Assembly (NCBI GenBank): GCA_937875035.1
Contig: CALNCF010000429.1
Span: forward strand, 1 to 8,444
Length of the DNA stretch: 8,444 nucleotides
Direction of reading: 5' to 3'
From: an uncultured Sphingobacteriaceae bacterium
Lineage (GTDB): Bacteria > Bacteroidota > Bacteroidia > Sphingobacteriales > Sphingobacteriaceae
In this document: positions 1-6,808 of the stretch, in pieces
Layout of the letters: every line of letters starts with the position of its first letter
How positions within the stretch are numbered: the stretch's first letter is position 1
Notes under the pieces: model-generated
Databases searched by the model: none
Seen by the model: only the letters and a program-made list of their open reading frames with translations
Told to the model about the DNA's origin: nothing
Position numbers and translations under genes: made by a program

Positions 1-942
1 ATTGCCCACACCATTCTTAGGCGTGAGCACAAAATAACGGGAATGATCGTATTCGGCTTCGTTACCCGACTGGGCAAAGTCCAGCCCGTTATAATAACGC
101 CTGTACAGCTTGGCCGATTTCTTCGTCCCGCTTTTGTCGTACACCGTGATCTCGCAGATCAGGTTACCCGGATAAAGCACTGAATCCTGCTGGCTCGGGC
201 GAAGCTTGACCAGGGATTCGAACTGGATATCCTCGTAGAATTTCAGGTACTGGCGCAGGAAATCGCCATTTACGCCTTTTGCCTCATCTCCCGCATCGTT
301 CTTTAAAGTGATCGTTTGCTGATCCTGGATCTTGAGGGTGAAGGAATTTTTAGGCTGTCCGGGATATTCTACCTTAATAATATCGATCAATGCCGGGTGG
401 AAACGGAACACCTCCCGGTCTTTCCATACATCCTCAATAGTGGCAAAACGTGTGCTCAGGTAACCTTCAAAACCCGGGATATGGGTAACGAATGCTTCGT
501 CGGCGCCCTCCAGCAACATAAAGGTTCCCAGCCCATCCTGGGTAGGCCCGCCCACATAAAAGGTCTTTTGCCTGCTGTTGTTCTTATATACCTCGACCTT
601 GGTCGCGCTCGTCGCTATCTCGTTCATGATCCGCTGGCGCATCGGCTTATTCACCGGGCTCTTCACCTCTACCCTTTTCAAGGTAGAAAGCAGGGTTTCG
701 ATCATATCCGGGCGCGCCTGGAAATTCGTGTTGACTGTCCAGGTTTTATTAGCCTGCTTTTCCAGCAGGACCGATTTCCCGGTTTTATCCGCAATAAAAA
801 TCCTGGTGAGCGAAGCCGTGTCCTCTACCGAAAACGATTTCAGGTTCCGGGCAATGGTGCTTTCTCCTTTGCGTGTAGCGAGGTAATAGGCTGCGGCTAA
901 CAACACCGCCAGTATGATCAGGTACAGGTATATTCTCTTCAT
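1..942 (-). CDS. DUF4340-type membrane-anchored protein, last gene of the gld ABC cluster (partial)
   Basis: The reverse strand is open from an ATG at 942-940 to the window edge: 314 codons without a stop, so the C-terminus is missing. The protein begins MKRIYLYLIILAVLLAAAYY, a short basic start followed by one hydrophobic segment (about residues 4-22), which predicts an N-terminal anchor with the rest in the periplasm. The remainder is soluble and rich in beta-type stretches (for example KTWTVNTNFQARPDMIETLL, residues 67-86, and KTFYVGGPTQDGLGTFMLL, about 125-143). This matches my memory of DUF4340 (PF14238), a family often encoded beside GldG-like proteins. The start codon lies 2 bases after the gldG stop, so the two genes are very probably cotranscribed and may be translationally coupled. 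No enzymatic motif is visible. The function is unknown; a subunit of the Gld transporter is inferred from context only. Confidence 0.8.
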   Translation of the reverse strand, partial: MKRIYLYLIILAVLLAAAYYLATRKGESTIARNLKSFSVEDTASLTRIFIADKTGKSVLLEKQANKTWTVNTNFQARPDMIETLLSTLKRVEVKSPVNKPMRQRIMNEIATSATKVEVYKNNSRQKTFYVGGPTQDGLGTFMLLEGADEAFVTHIPGFEGYLSTRFATIEDVWKDREVFRFHPALIDIIKVEYPGQPKNSFTLKIQDQQTITLKNDAGDEAKGVNGDFLRQYLKFYEDIQFESLVKLRPSQQDSVLYPGNLICEITVYDKSGTKKSAKLYRRYYNGLDFAQSGNEAEYDHSRYFVLTPKNGVGN

Positions 943-944
943 AG

Positions 945-2633
945 TTATTTAGCAAATTTTCGTTTCCTTATTGAATATAATATCACCCCGAACGCCACGA
1001 CCAGGAACATCGGCACCAGCATATTGATCGTCTGCCATTTCACCTTCTCAGCTTTGGCCCTGGCCTTGTCGAGCATACGCAGCTTCACATCCTTGGAACG
1101 TGCGCTGATCAGGTTTCCGTCGTCTGCGAGGAAATCGATACAGTTCTGAATAAATGTTTTATTTCCGAAGGTCGTCTTGGTAAAGCGGTCGTAGCCCAAT
1201 GGCATGATTGTACTGTCTCTCGGCGAGATCTGGTTCTTGATCATATCACCATCGCTGACAATGATCATGCGGGTCGGCTTGCTTTCCTCGAGAAATTTCA
1301 CACTGTCGTTCTGCGGCACAAGCCTGTTCTTAAACACCGAAGTAAAGGAACCTTCCAGCAACAGGGCCGCGGTAACATTCTTCTTATTGAATTGCTCCGG
1401 GTTAGGCTCAATACCCAGCAATTGCAGGGATACCCGCACCGGGGCGCTCAGCAGCTTGGCATATTTCGATGATTGCAGAAGCGGGGTTTTCTTTATTCCC
1501 TTTACAGCGATCGTATCGATGCTGTTCACAAATTCGCTGCGTATGCCATCCAGGTTTTTCACAACCGGGTGGGTGGAAGTCGGGATAAAGATCGGGTAGA
1601 ATAACCAGGGCAGCATCTGCGTTTGCGGCTGCCCGCCGATGTTACCCGCCATAATGGGGATCGGGGCGCACTGCATATCCTGTATGAGGTCGTTATTGAT
1701 CCGGGCTCCGTAAGTAAACAATTGGTCCTCCAGGTTCAGGTTATAGTTAGAGGTCATCATGGTGCCGGCACGACCCACAGTATCCATATCGATATCCAGG
1801 TTTTCCACCAGCCACAGCACACGGCCTCCGTTCATAATATACTGGTCGATGTTAAATTTCTCCCCTTCGTTAAAAGGCTGGCGGGGCTTGGCCACCACGA
1901 TCATCTTGTATTTCAGCAGGTCTTCCGGACCGGTTGCGCGCAGGTTCACCTGGTCAACCGCGTAGTACTGATCCAGGGCATGGATAATGTCGTTGGTCTG
2001 GAAGGTATCCAGCTCTCCGTGCCCATGGATGTAAGCGATCTCCGGGCGATGGGTCAGGGTTACCTTTTTAATATTGTTCACCAGCTGGTACTCCAGGTTC
2101 TGAACCGAGTTGTTCAGGATCTCTTCCGGCGGCAGGCCGATCTGGCTTTGCAGCAGGGATACTGGAACCTGGCGGCCACGGTAGGTCATGATCGCTCCGG
2201 GAACGATCACCTGCTGACGTTCTCCCTTATCATCCTTTACCTGCAGGTTGATCGGGGTAACTCCCTGCTTGATGAGCTGCGACAGGATCTCTCCTCTCAC
2301 TTTCGGGTCAGGGTCTGCATTCGGATCGATAAATTCATATTCCAGGTTACTTCCCGCGTATGCCTTCAGCTCATCCAGCGTTTCACGGGTAGACGTGCTC
2401 AGGCGCTTAAAGCCCGAAGGGAATTCACCCGACAGGTATACGCGTACAAATACCACATCTTCCAGATCACGCATCAGCTCCTTGCTCGACGGGGAAAGGG
2501 TGTACCGCTTCTCCTTGGTAAAGTCGATCCGGAAAAAGACGAACGATGCGATAAAGTTGATCACCACGATGATGATCATCAGTATGCCCAGTTCGAGATA
2601 GGCCTGGCGTTTATATCCTCTTTTATTAGTCAT
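945..2633 (-). CDS. gldG: GldG, ABC transporter-associated substrate-binding-like protein
   Basis: The product is 562 residues, a normal GldG length. There is one transmembrane segment near the N-terminus (about 13-34), followed by the family hallmark DFTKEKRYTLSPSSKEL (37-53), a long periplasmic region, and a C-terminal transmembrane helix (about 538-555) with a basic tail RKRKFAK. The central part (IAYIHGHGELDTF, then VLWLVENLDIDMD) resembles the GIFT/IFT52-like domain of the GldG family. In Flavobacterium johnsoniae, GldG with GldF and GldA forms an ABC transporter linked to gliding motility; its substrate is not established. The ATG at 2633-2631 is preceded by an AT-rich 27-base gap after gldF and has no Shine-Dalgarno motif. 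The downstream DUF4340 gene starts 2 bases after the TAA. Identity is secure; the transported substrate, and whether this organism glides, cannot be read here. Confidence 0.95.
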   Translation of the reverse strand: MTNKRGYKRQAYLELGILMIIIVVINFIASFVFFRIDFTKEKRYTLSPSSKELMRDLEDVVFVRVYLSGEFPSGFKRLSTSTRETLDELKAYAGSNLEYEFIDPNADPDPKVRGEILSQLIKQGVTPINLQVKDDKGERQQVIVPGAIMTYRGRQVPVSLLQSQIGLPPEEILNNSVQNLEYQLVNNIKKVTLTHRPEIAYIHGHGELDTFQTNDIIHALDQYYAVDQVNLRATGPEDLLKYKMIVVAKPRQPFNEGEKFNIDQYIMNGGRVLWLVENLDIDMDTVGRAGTMMTSNYNLNLEDQLFTYGARINNDLIQDMQCAPIPIMAGNIGGQPQTQMLPWLFYPIFIPTSTHPVVKNLDGIRSEFVNSIDTIAVKGIKKTPLLQSSKYAKLLSAPVRVSLQLLGIEPNPEQFNKKNVTAALLLEGSFTSVFKNRLVPQNDSVKFLEESKPTRMIIVSDGDMIKNQISPRDSTIMPLGYDRFTKTTFGNKTFIQNCIDFLADDGNLISARSKDVKLRMLDKARAKAEKVKWQTINMLVPMFLVVAFGVILYSIRKRKFAK

Positions 2634-2660
2634 TGATTGAAAAAGCTCTTTAAATTATAA

Positions 2661-3389
2661 TTACCACTTTCTGCTTTCCAGCACCGTCTTCGTCATCAGC
2701 ACGAACAGACTGATAAAGCTCAGGAAGTACAATACGTCCCGCGAATCCATTACCCCGCGGCTGATCGACTTGTAATGATCATTGATCCCCAAGCCCGCGA
2801 TCAGTGTATCTACTTTGCCGAACAGGGCCAGCGCGCTGAACGAATCGAAGCCTGCGAAACAGATAAAGCTGATGAACACCGCGATGATGAACGCAACGAT
2901 CTGGTTATCGCTGATCGCTGAAGCGAACAGGCCCACTGCCACAAAGCATCCGCCCAGCAAGAGCAAACCAATGTACGAGCCGAGCACCGCTCCTCCGTCA
3001 ATATTACCTTTTACACTTCCCAGCTGGTAGATCGAATAATAATAGATAATGGTAGGAAGAATGGAGAACAGCACGAGCACAAGCCCGGCGAAATACTTTC
3101 CTAAAATGATCTGCAGATCTGTAATAGGGCGCGTGACCAATAGCTCGATGGTTCCCGATCTTTTTTCCTCGGAAAAGGAGCGCATGGTAATGGCCGGGAT
3201 CAGGAACATGAACACCCAGGGCGCAATGTTAAAGAGGCTGTCGAGGGTCGCGAAACCATAATCGATAATGCTGGTATCCGGGAAGATCCATACGAAGAGC
3301 CCCACCACCAGCAGGAAGACCGCGATCGTAATGTATGCGATCAGGGAACTTAAAAAGGAAGATAATTCTTTTCGGAATATGGTTAGCAC
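2661..3389 (-). CDS. gldF: GldF, ABC-2 type permease of the Gld transporter
   Basis: The product is a 242-residue integral membrane protein with about six hydrophobic segments (roughly 15-36, 52-68, 98-121, 134-158, 162-184, 218-236), the normal ABC-2 permease plan. The loop after the second segment, MRSFSEEKRSGTIELLVTRP (69-88), is the family hallmark and the likely cytoplasmic coupling region that touches the ATPase. The predicted start is GTG (3389-3387). The frame extends upstream to a stop at 3440-3438 but offers no ATG, and the N-terminus starting at GTG (LTIFRKELSSFLSSLIAYI) aligns with what I know of GldF. It sits 55 bases after gldA and 27 bases before gldG on the same strand, consistent with one operon. 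With GldA it would form the inner-membrane core of the transporter. Identity is secure from sequence and order. Confidence 0.95.
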   Translation of the reverse strand: MLTIFRKELSSFLSSLIAYITIAVFLLVVGLFVWIFPDTSIIDYGFATLDSLFNIAPWVFMFLIPAITMRSFSEEKRSGTIELLVTRPITDLQIILGKYFAGLVLVLFSILPTIIYYYSIYQLGSVKGNIDGGAVLGSYIGLLLLGGCFVAVGLFASAISDNQIVAFIIAVFISFICFAGFDSFSALALFGKVDTLIAGLGINDHYKSISRGVMDSRDVLYFLSFISLFVLMTKTVLESRKW

Positions 3390-3444
3390 AAATAGGTTTG
3401 TTTGTAGTTTATAAATTACGCTTTGTTGATCGGTATATCACCGC

Positions 3445-4353
3445 TTAGTTTTTTGTCAGCTGGCGGAACACATCTTCCAGGCTCTGCTCTTCTTTCTGCG
3501 TGCTCAGCATCACCAGGTTATTCTTCACGGCATATTCAAAAATATTGGCGCGGGTATCAATGCCTGCGCTGGTAGCCAGCAGCCATACGTTCTCGCTAAC
3601 GCGCGTCGCTTCTTTCACCCCCTGGATACTTTCCAGCTGGTTCTTATGCGCCGGCTTATCGAATTCCACACGATAAACGATCTCGCCGGAAGTGCGCGCC
3701 TGTAAATTCTTCGTATCATCATTCGCCACGATCCTGCCTTTGTTAATGATCACCACACGGTCGCAGATCGCCTCTACTTCCTGCATAATATGCGTGGAAA
3801 GGATCACGGTCTTCTCCCTGCCTAATTCCCGGATCAGCTTACGGATCTCGGAAAGCTGGTTCGGATCAAGGCCCGAGGTCGGCTCATCCAGGATCAGCAC
3901 CTTCGGATCATGCAGCATCGCCTGGGCAAGGCCCACACGCTGCCGGTATCCTTTGGAAAGCTGCCCGATCTTCTTATGCTGCTCGCGGTCAAGTCCTGTC
4001 ATTCCGATCATCTCCCTGATCCGCTTATCCTTTTGCTGCAAATGATGAAGACCGGCAATAAATCCCAGGTATTCCTTCACATACATATCCAGGTATAAGG
4101 GGTTATGTTCGGGTAAATAGCCAATGTTCCGGCGTACGTCCATCGACTGCGTTTCCACATCAAAACCGCAAACCGAAGCCTTACCGGAAGTCTGGGGGAT
4201 AAAACAGGTCACCATTTTCATCGTGGTCGATTTCCCGGCACCATTCGGGCCCAGGAATCCAAGTATTTTCCCCGGTTCGGCCTCAAATGAAATCCCGTCG
4301 ACCGCATGCTGCGATCCGTATATTTTAGTAAGCTGCTCTACTTTTACCGACAC
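3445..4353 (-). CDS. gldA: GldA, ATP-binding subunit of the Gld ABC transporter
   Basis: The product is a 302-residue cytoplasmic ABC ATPase. Visible motifs: Walker A GPNGAGKST (35-43); a Q-loop region IGYLPEHNPLY (77-87) with Glu where many families have Gln, as is usual for this DrrA-like branch; signature LSKGYRQR (132-139); Walker B with D-loop VLILDEPTSGLDP (152-164); and switch His in STH (186-188). A C-terminal domain ends SLEDVFRQLTKN, typical of ABC-2 exporters. All catalytic elements are intact. The start is GTG (4353-4351): the frame continues to a stop at 4392-4390 without an ATG, and MSVKVEQLTKIYG matches family N-termini. An A-rich tract lies just upstream instead of a Shine-Dalgarno motif. 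It is the first gene of the cluster and diverges from glyS. I saw no convincing promoter for it. The gldA symbol rests on the adjacent gldF and gldG. Confidence 0.93.
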   Translation of the reverse strand: MSVKVEQLTKIYGSQHAVDGISFEAEPGKILGFLGPNGAGKSTTMKMVTCFIPQTSGKASVCGFDVETQSMDVRRNIGYLPEHNPLYLDMYVKEYLGFIAGLHHLQQKDKRIREMIGMTGLDREQHKKIGQLSKGYRQRVGLAQAMLHDPKVLILDEPTSGLDPNQLSEIRKLIRELGREKTVILSTHIMQEVEAICDRVVIINKGRIVANDDTKNLQARTSGEIVYRVEFDKPAHKNQLESIQGVKEATRVSENVWLLATSAGIDTRANIFEYAVKNNLVMLSTQKEEQSLEDVFRQLTKN

Positions 4354-4535
4354 TTCTTTTTTATCTAATTGATTAACAGAAAATTGATCTTATTACTCGT
4401 GCGAATACGGGTGGGTATGATCTTTCGATGAAGTTACCCAAAAACCGGCAACCCGGAGATCAGGTTGGCGAATTTAATAATCTTTTCAAACCATCAAAAG
4501 AACGCCGATAAAATTCTCAAATTGTGTAATTCAAT

Positions 4536-4543
4536 TATCTTTG
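4536..4543 (+). promoter_or_regulatory. Candidate -7 box of the glyS promoter
   Basis: The sequence TATCTTTG matches the Bacteroidota -7 consensus TAnnTTTG at every fixed position. About 19 bases upstream, where a TTTG-like -33 box is expected, only ATTC (4513-4516) is present, so that element is weak. The box ends 6 bases before the glyS ATG, so transcription would begin at or within a few bases of the start codon and give a leaderless or nearly leaderless mRNA. This is inferred from consensus only. Confidence 0.55.
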
Positions 4544-4549
4544 CCGCAT

Positions 4550-6010
4550 ATGAGCACGAATAAAGAAGATCTATTCAAGAATGTTATTTCACATGCCAAA
4601 GAATATGGGTTCGTTTTCCCATCCAGTGAAATATACGACGGACTGAGCGCTGTATACGATTACGGGCAGCTGGGCGCAGAGCTGAAGAACAACATCAAAA
4701 CCTACTGGTGGAAAGCGATGGTGCAGATGAATGAGAACATTGTAGGCATCGACTCGGCCATCTTTATGCACCCGAAGATCTGGAAAGCCTCTGGTCACGT
4801 AGACGGGTTCAACGACCCGATGATCGACAATAAGGATTCCAAGAAAAGATACCGTGCCGACAACCTGCTGGAAGACCGCATCACGAAATACGAACGCGAT
4901 GGCAAGACCGATAAAGCGAAACAGCTCGAAGCCGACCTCGAAAGCTGCCTGAAGAACGACGACCTGGCCGGCCTCAGGCAACTGATCATCGATCATGAGA
5001 TCGTATGCCCGGTTTCGGGTACACGCAACTGGACCGATGTGCGCCAGTTCAACCTGATGTTCAGCACCCAGTTCGGTTCCATTGCCGAAGACGCCGAAGC
5101 GGTTTACCTCCGCCCGGAAACCGCGCAGGGTATTTTCGTGAACTTCCTGAACGTACAGAAATCCGGCCGGATGAAAATTCCGTTCGGGATCGCGCAGATC
5201 GGGAAAGCCTTCCGTAATGAAGTGATCGCGCGCCAGTTCATCATGCGCATGCGCGAGTTCGAACAGATGGAGATGCAATTCTTCGTTCGCCCGGGCACCG
5301 AGATGGAATGGTACCAGCACTGGAAAGAGGCCCGCCTGAAATGGCACCTGGCACTGGGCACAGACCCATCCAAATACCGCTACCACGATCACGCGAAGCT
5401 GGCGCATTATGCCAACGCTGCCGTAGATATTGAATTTGAGTTCCCGTTCGGGTTCAAAGAAGTTGAAGGGATCCATTCCCGTACCGACTTCGACCTGAAG
5501 CAGCACCAGGAATACTCAGGGAAGAAGCTCCAGTTCTTCGACCCGGAGATCAACCAGAATTATGTACCCTACGTGATCGAAACCTCGATCGGCCTCGACC
5601 GCATGTTCCTTCTCACCCTGTGCAATGCCTACCAGGAAGAAGACCTGAGCGAAGGCGACAAAACCGATTCGCGTACCGTATTGAAGCTGCACCCGAGCCT
5701 GGCCCCGGTAAAAGCGGCTGTGCTTCCGTTAACGAAGAAAGACGGTCTGCCGGAAAAAGCCCGGGAGATCATGAACATGATGAAGCTCGACTTCAATATG
5801 CAGTACGATGAGAAAGACGCCATCGGTAAGCGTTACCGCAGGCAGGATGCGATCGGTACACCGTTCTGTATCACCGTCGATTACGAATCGCTGGAGAATA
5901 ACACGGTAACGATCCGCCACCGTGATTCCATGCAACAGGAACGGGTTTCCGTCGATCAGCTCGAACGCATCATCGGCGACCTCGTCAGCTGGAAAAATCT
6001 TTTATCATAA
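4550..6010 (+). CDS. glyS: Glycine--tRNA ligase, dimeric (alpha2) type
   Basis: This class II aminoacyl-tRNA synthetase charges tRNA-Gly with glycine in the cytoplasm. From the ATG at 4550 it has 486 residues. Visible are the N-terminal family block YGFVFPSSEIYDGLSAVYDY; CPVSGTRNWTDVRQFNLMF ahead of the core; YLRPETAQGIF (from about 186); class II motif 2 FRNE (221-224) with REFEQMEMQFF; motif 3 ETSIGLDR (344-351); and a C-terminal anticodon-binding domain from about 384 (LAPVKAAVLPL) through GKRYRRQDAIGTPFCITVD. The single-chain type (also called glyQS) differs from the split alpha2beta2 enzyme of many Proteobacteria. An in-frame TTG at 4541 would add three residues, but it overlaps the promoter-like box and the family block begins after the ATG, so I chose ATG. 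It is monocistronic by appearance, diverging from gldA and ending at a terminator. No T-box leader is visible, and the space is too short for one. Identity is very secure. Confidence 0.98.
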   Translation: MSTNKEDLFKNVISHAKEYGFVFPSSEIYDGLSAVYDYGQLGAELKNNIKTYWWKAMVQMNENIVGIDSAIFMHPKIWKASGHVDGFNDPMIDNKDSKKRYRADNLLEDRITKYERDGKTDKAKQLEADLESCLKNDDLAGLRQLIIDHEIVCPVSGTRNWTDVRQFNLMFSTQFGSIAEDAEAVYLRPETAQGIFVNFLNVQKSGRMKIPFGIAQIGKAFRNEVIARQFIMRMREFEQMEMQFFVRPGTEMEWYQHWKEARLKWHLALGTDPSKYRYHDHAKLAHYANAAVDIEFEFPFGFKEVEGIHSRTDFDLKQHQEYSGKKLQFFDPEINQNYVPYVIETSIGLDRMFLLTLCNAYQEEDLSEGDKTDSRTVLKLHPSLAPVKAAVLPLTKKDGLPEKAREIMNMMKLDFNMQYDEKDAIGKRYRRQDAIGTPFCITVDYESLENNTVTIRHRDSMQQERVSVDQLERIIGDLVSWKNLLS

Positions 6011-6019
6011 CCATTTCTG

Positions 6020-6043
6020 AAACCCCGGCAAGCCGGGGTTTTT
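6020..6043 (+). terminator. Intrinsic terminator of glyS
   Basis: Ten bases after the glyS stop, AACCCCGGC (6021-6029) pairs with GCCGGGGTT (6032-6040). In practice this is an 8-bp GC-rich stem with a CAAG tetraloop, extendable by an A-T pair at the base. Five T residues follow (6039-6043). This is a textbook Rho-independent terminator on the plus strand. Confidence 0.88.
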
Positions 6044-6054
6044 CATGAAAGGAC

Positions 6055-6085
6055 TTTCCGGCAGCATCCACATTTCTTATCTTTA
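6055..6085 (+). promoter_or_regulatory. Candidate promoter for the outer-membrane barrel gene
   Basis: TATCTTTA (6078-6085) matches TAnnTTTG except for the last base. TTTC (6055-6058), 19 bases upstream, could serve as the -33 box. It lies after the glyS terminator, so the barrel gene probably has its own transcript. The predicted leader would be only about 6-10 bases before the ATG at 6098. The box shares TTATCTTT with the one ahead of glyS. Consensus evidence only. Confidence 0.45.
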
Positions 6086-6097
6086 AGAAACGATCCT

Positions 6098-6763
6098 ATG
6101 AAAAGCTATTCCAAAGCCCTCCTCCTGCTCCTCTTCTGTTGCTGCTGCACCCTTGCCCAGGCCCAGCGCCTGAAAGAGCTCGGCATTAAGACCGGCATCG
6201 CGACCTCTTACCTGAAAATGGATACCAGCAATTCGGGCATCACGGTGAAGACCCAGAACTACGGAGGGTTCTATATGCAGCTCTTCGGGGATGTGTTGCA
6301 GGAAGGGGCGTTCAGCATCACCGCATCCGCAGGGTTTTATGAGAAGGGGGGAATGGAGAACAAGGAGATCAAAAACAACGCAGGCCGGGTGATCGGGATC
6401 AGCAGGATCTTTTACCCTTTCCGCTATGTCAACCTGACCGCCGAAGGAAAGCTCAAAGCCAATATAGGCGCCGCCCATCTTTTTCCTTATGCCATCTTCG
6501 GACCGCGCCTCGACTTCCTTGTTTCATCACCGGGGAATCTCAATTACATGATCCATACCAAGGAGATCGGGGCAAACCTCGGCGTAGGCTTCGATTACGA
6601 TTTCCCGAAGATCTCCGTGCTGTTCGAAGCGAAAAAGCTATACACCCTCGGGGCCAGCCTGAGCTCGCGGGAAGGCACCACGATCAAAGACAACACCTAC
6701 GTGATCTCCATCGGGCTGAAATACCTCATCAAACCCAGATATACCATAACGAACAAGGGATAA
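6098..6763 (+). CDS. Secreted outer-membrane beta-barrel protein (PF13568-like)
   Basis: The product is 221 residues. The N-terminus is a clear signal peptide: Lys2 and Lys6, a leucine-rich core (ALLLLLF), four consecutive cysteines (14-17) and TLAQAQ, with signal peptidase I cleavage expected after Ala22. The mature part has no cysteine and shows alternating hydrophobic and polar strands with Gly and aromatic residues (GIKTGIATSYLKM, FSITASAGFYEKGG, GANLGVGFDYDFPKISVLFE, TYVISIGLKYLI), as in small eight-strand-type barrels of the OMP_b-brl family common in Bacteroidota. The last predicted strand ends near 211, followed by a short polar tail ending NKG. The specific function is unknown. The start is the ATG at 6098, with no Shine-Dalgarno motif. 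The gene lies between the glyS terminator and a convergent peptidase gene. Being an envelope barrel protein is well supported; any transport or adhesion role is not. Confidence 0.85.
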   Translation: MKSYSKALLLLLFCCCCTLAQAQRLKELGIKTGIATSYLKMDTSNSGITVKTQNYGGFYMQLFGDVLQEGAFSITASAGFYEKGGMENKEIKNNAGRVIGISRIFYPFRYVNLTAEGKLKANIGAAHLFPYAIFGPRLDFLVSSPGNLNYMIHTKEIGANLGVGFDYDFPKISVLFEAKKLYTLGASLSSREGTTIKDNTYVISIGLKYLIKPRYTITNKG

Positions 6764-6784
6764 ACCGTGATGGCTTATCCCTTG
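6754..6784. terminator. Inverted repeat between convergent genes, possible bidirectional terminator
   Basis: CAAGGGATAA (6754-6763) and TTATCCCTTG (6775-6784) are perfect 10-bp inverted copies around an 11-base spacer. CC/GG inside the spacer could add two pairs after one A-C mismatch. The left arm contains the last codons and the TAA of the barrel gene. The right arm ends 24 bases before the stop of the convergent peptidase gene. Neither side has a strong T-run: CTTAGTATTA follows on the plus strand and TTCGTTATGG on the minus. It may work on both strands, but a terminator is only the likeliest reading. Confidence 0.5.
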
Positions 6785-6808
6785 CTTAGTATTATTAATT
6801 ATGGTTGA

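Noticed and set aside
1623..2636. Long plus-strand open frame (337 codons) opposite gldG
   Set aside because: It lies almost wholly antisense to a secure gldG, its product shows no recognisable domain, and shadow frames of this size are expected opposite a long coding gene of this composition.
4445..4456. Small hairpin CCGG-CAAC-CCGG in the gldA-glyS intergenic region
   Set aside because: A four-base stem made of a self-complementary tetramer, without a T-run or any recognisable riboswitch or T-box element nearby.
4520..4536. Inverted repeat AATTG / CAATT with a 7-base spacer before glyS
   Set aside because: Only five AT-rich pairs in an AT-rich intergenic stretch; chance is a sufficient explanation.
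4541..4543. TTG as the glyS start codon
   Set aside because: It adds only three residues before an ATG that fits the family N-terminus, and it overlaps the promoter-like TAnnTTTG box.
4589..5506. Long minus-strand open frame (305 codons) opposite glyS
   Set aside because: It is fully antisense to a highly conserved synthetase gene, and its translation has no family resemblance I recognise.
6098..6148. Lipoprotein signal on the barrel protein
   Set aside because: The residues before the first cysteine (LLLF) do not fit a lipobox, while AQA|Q downstream is a good signal peptidase I site.
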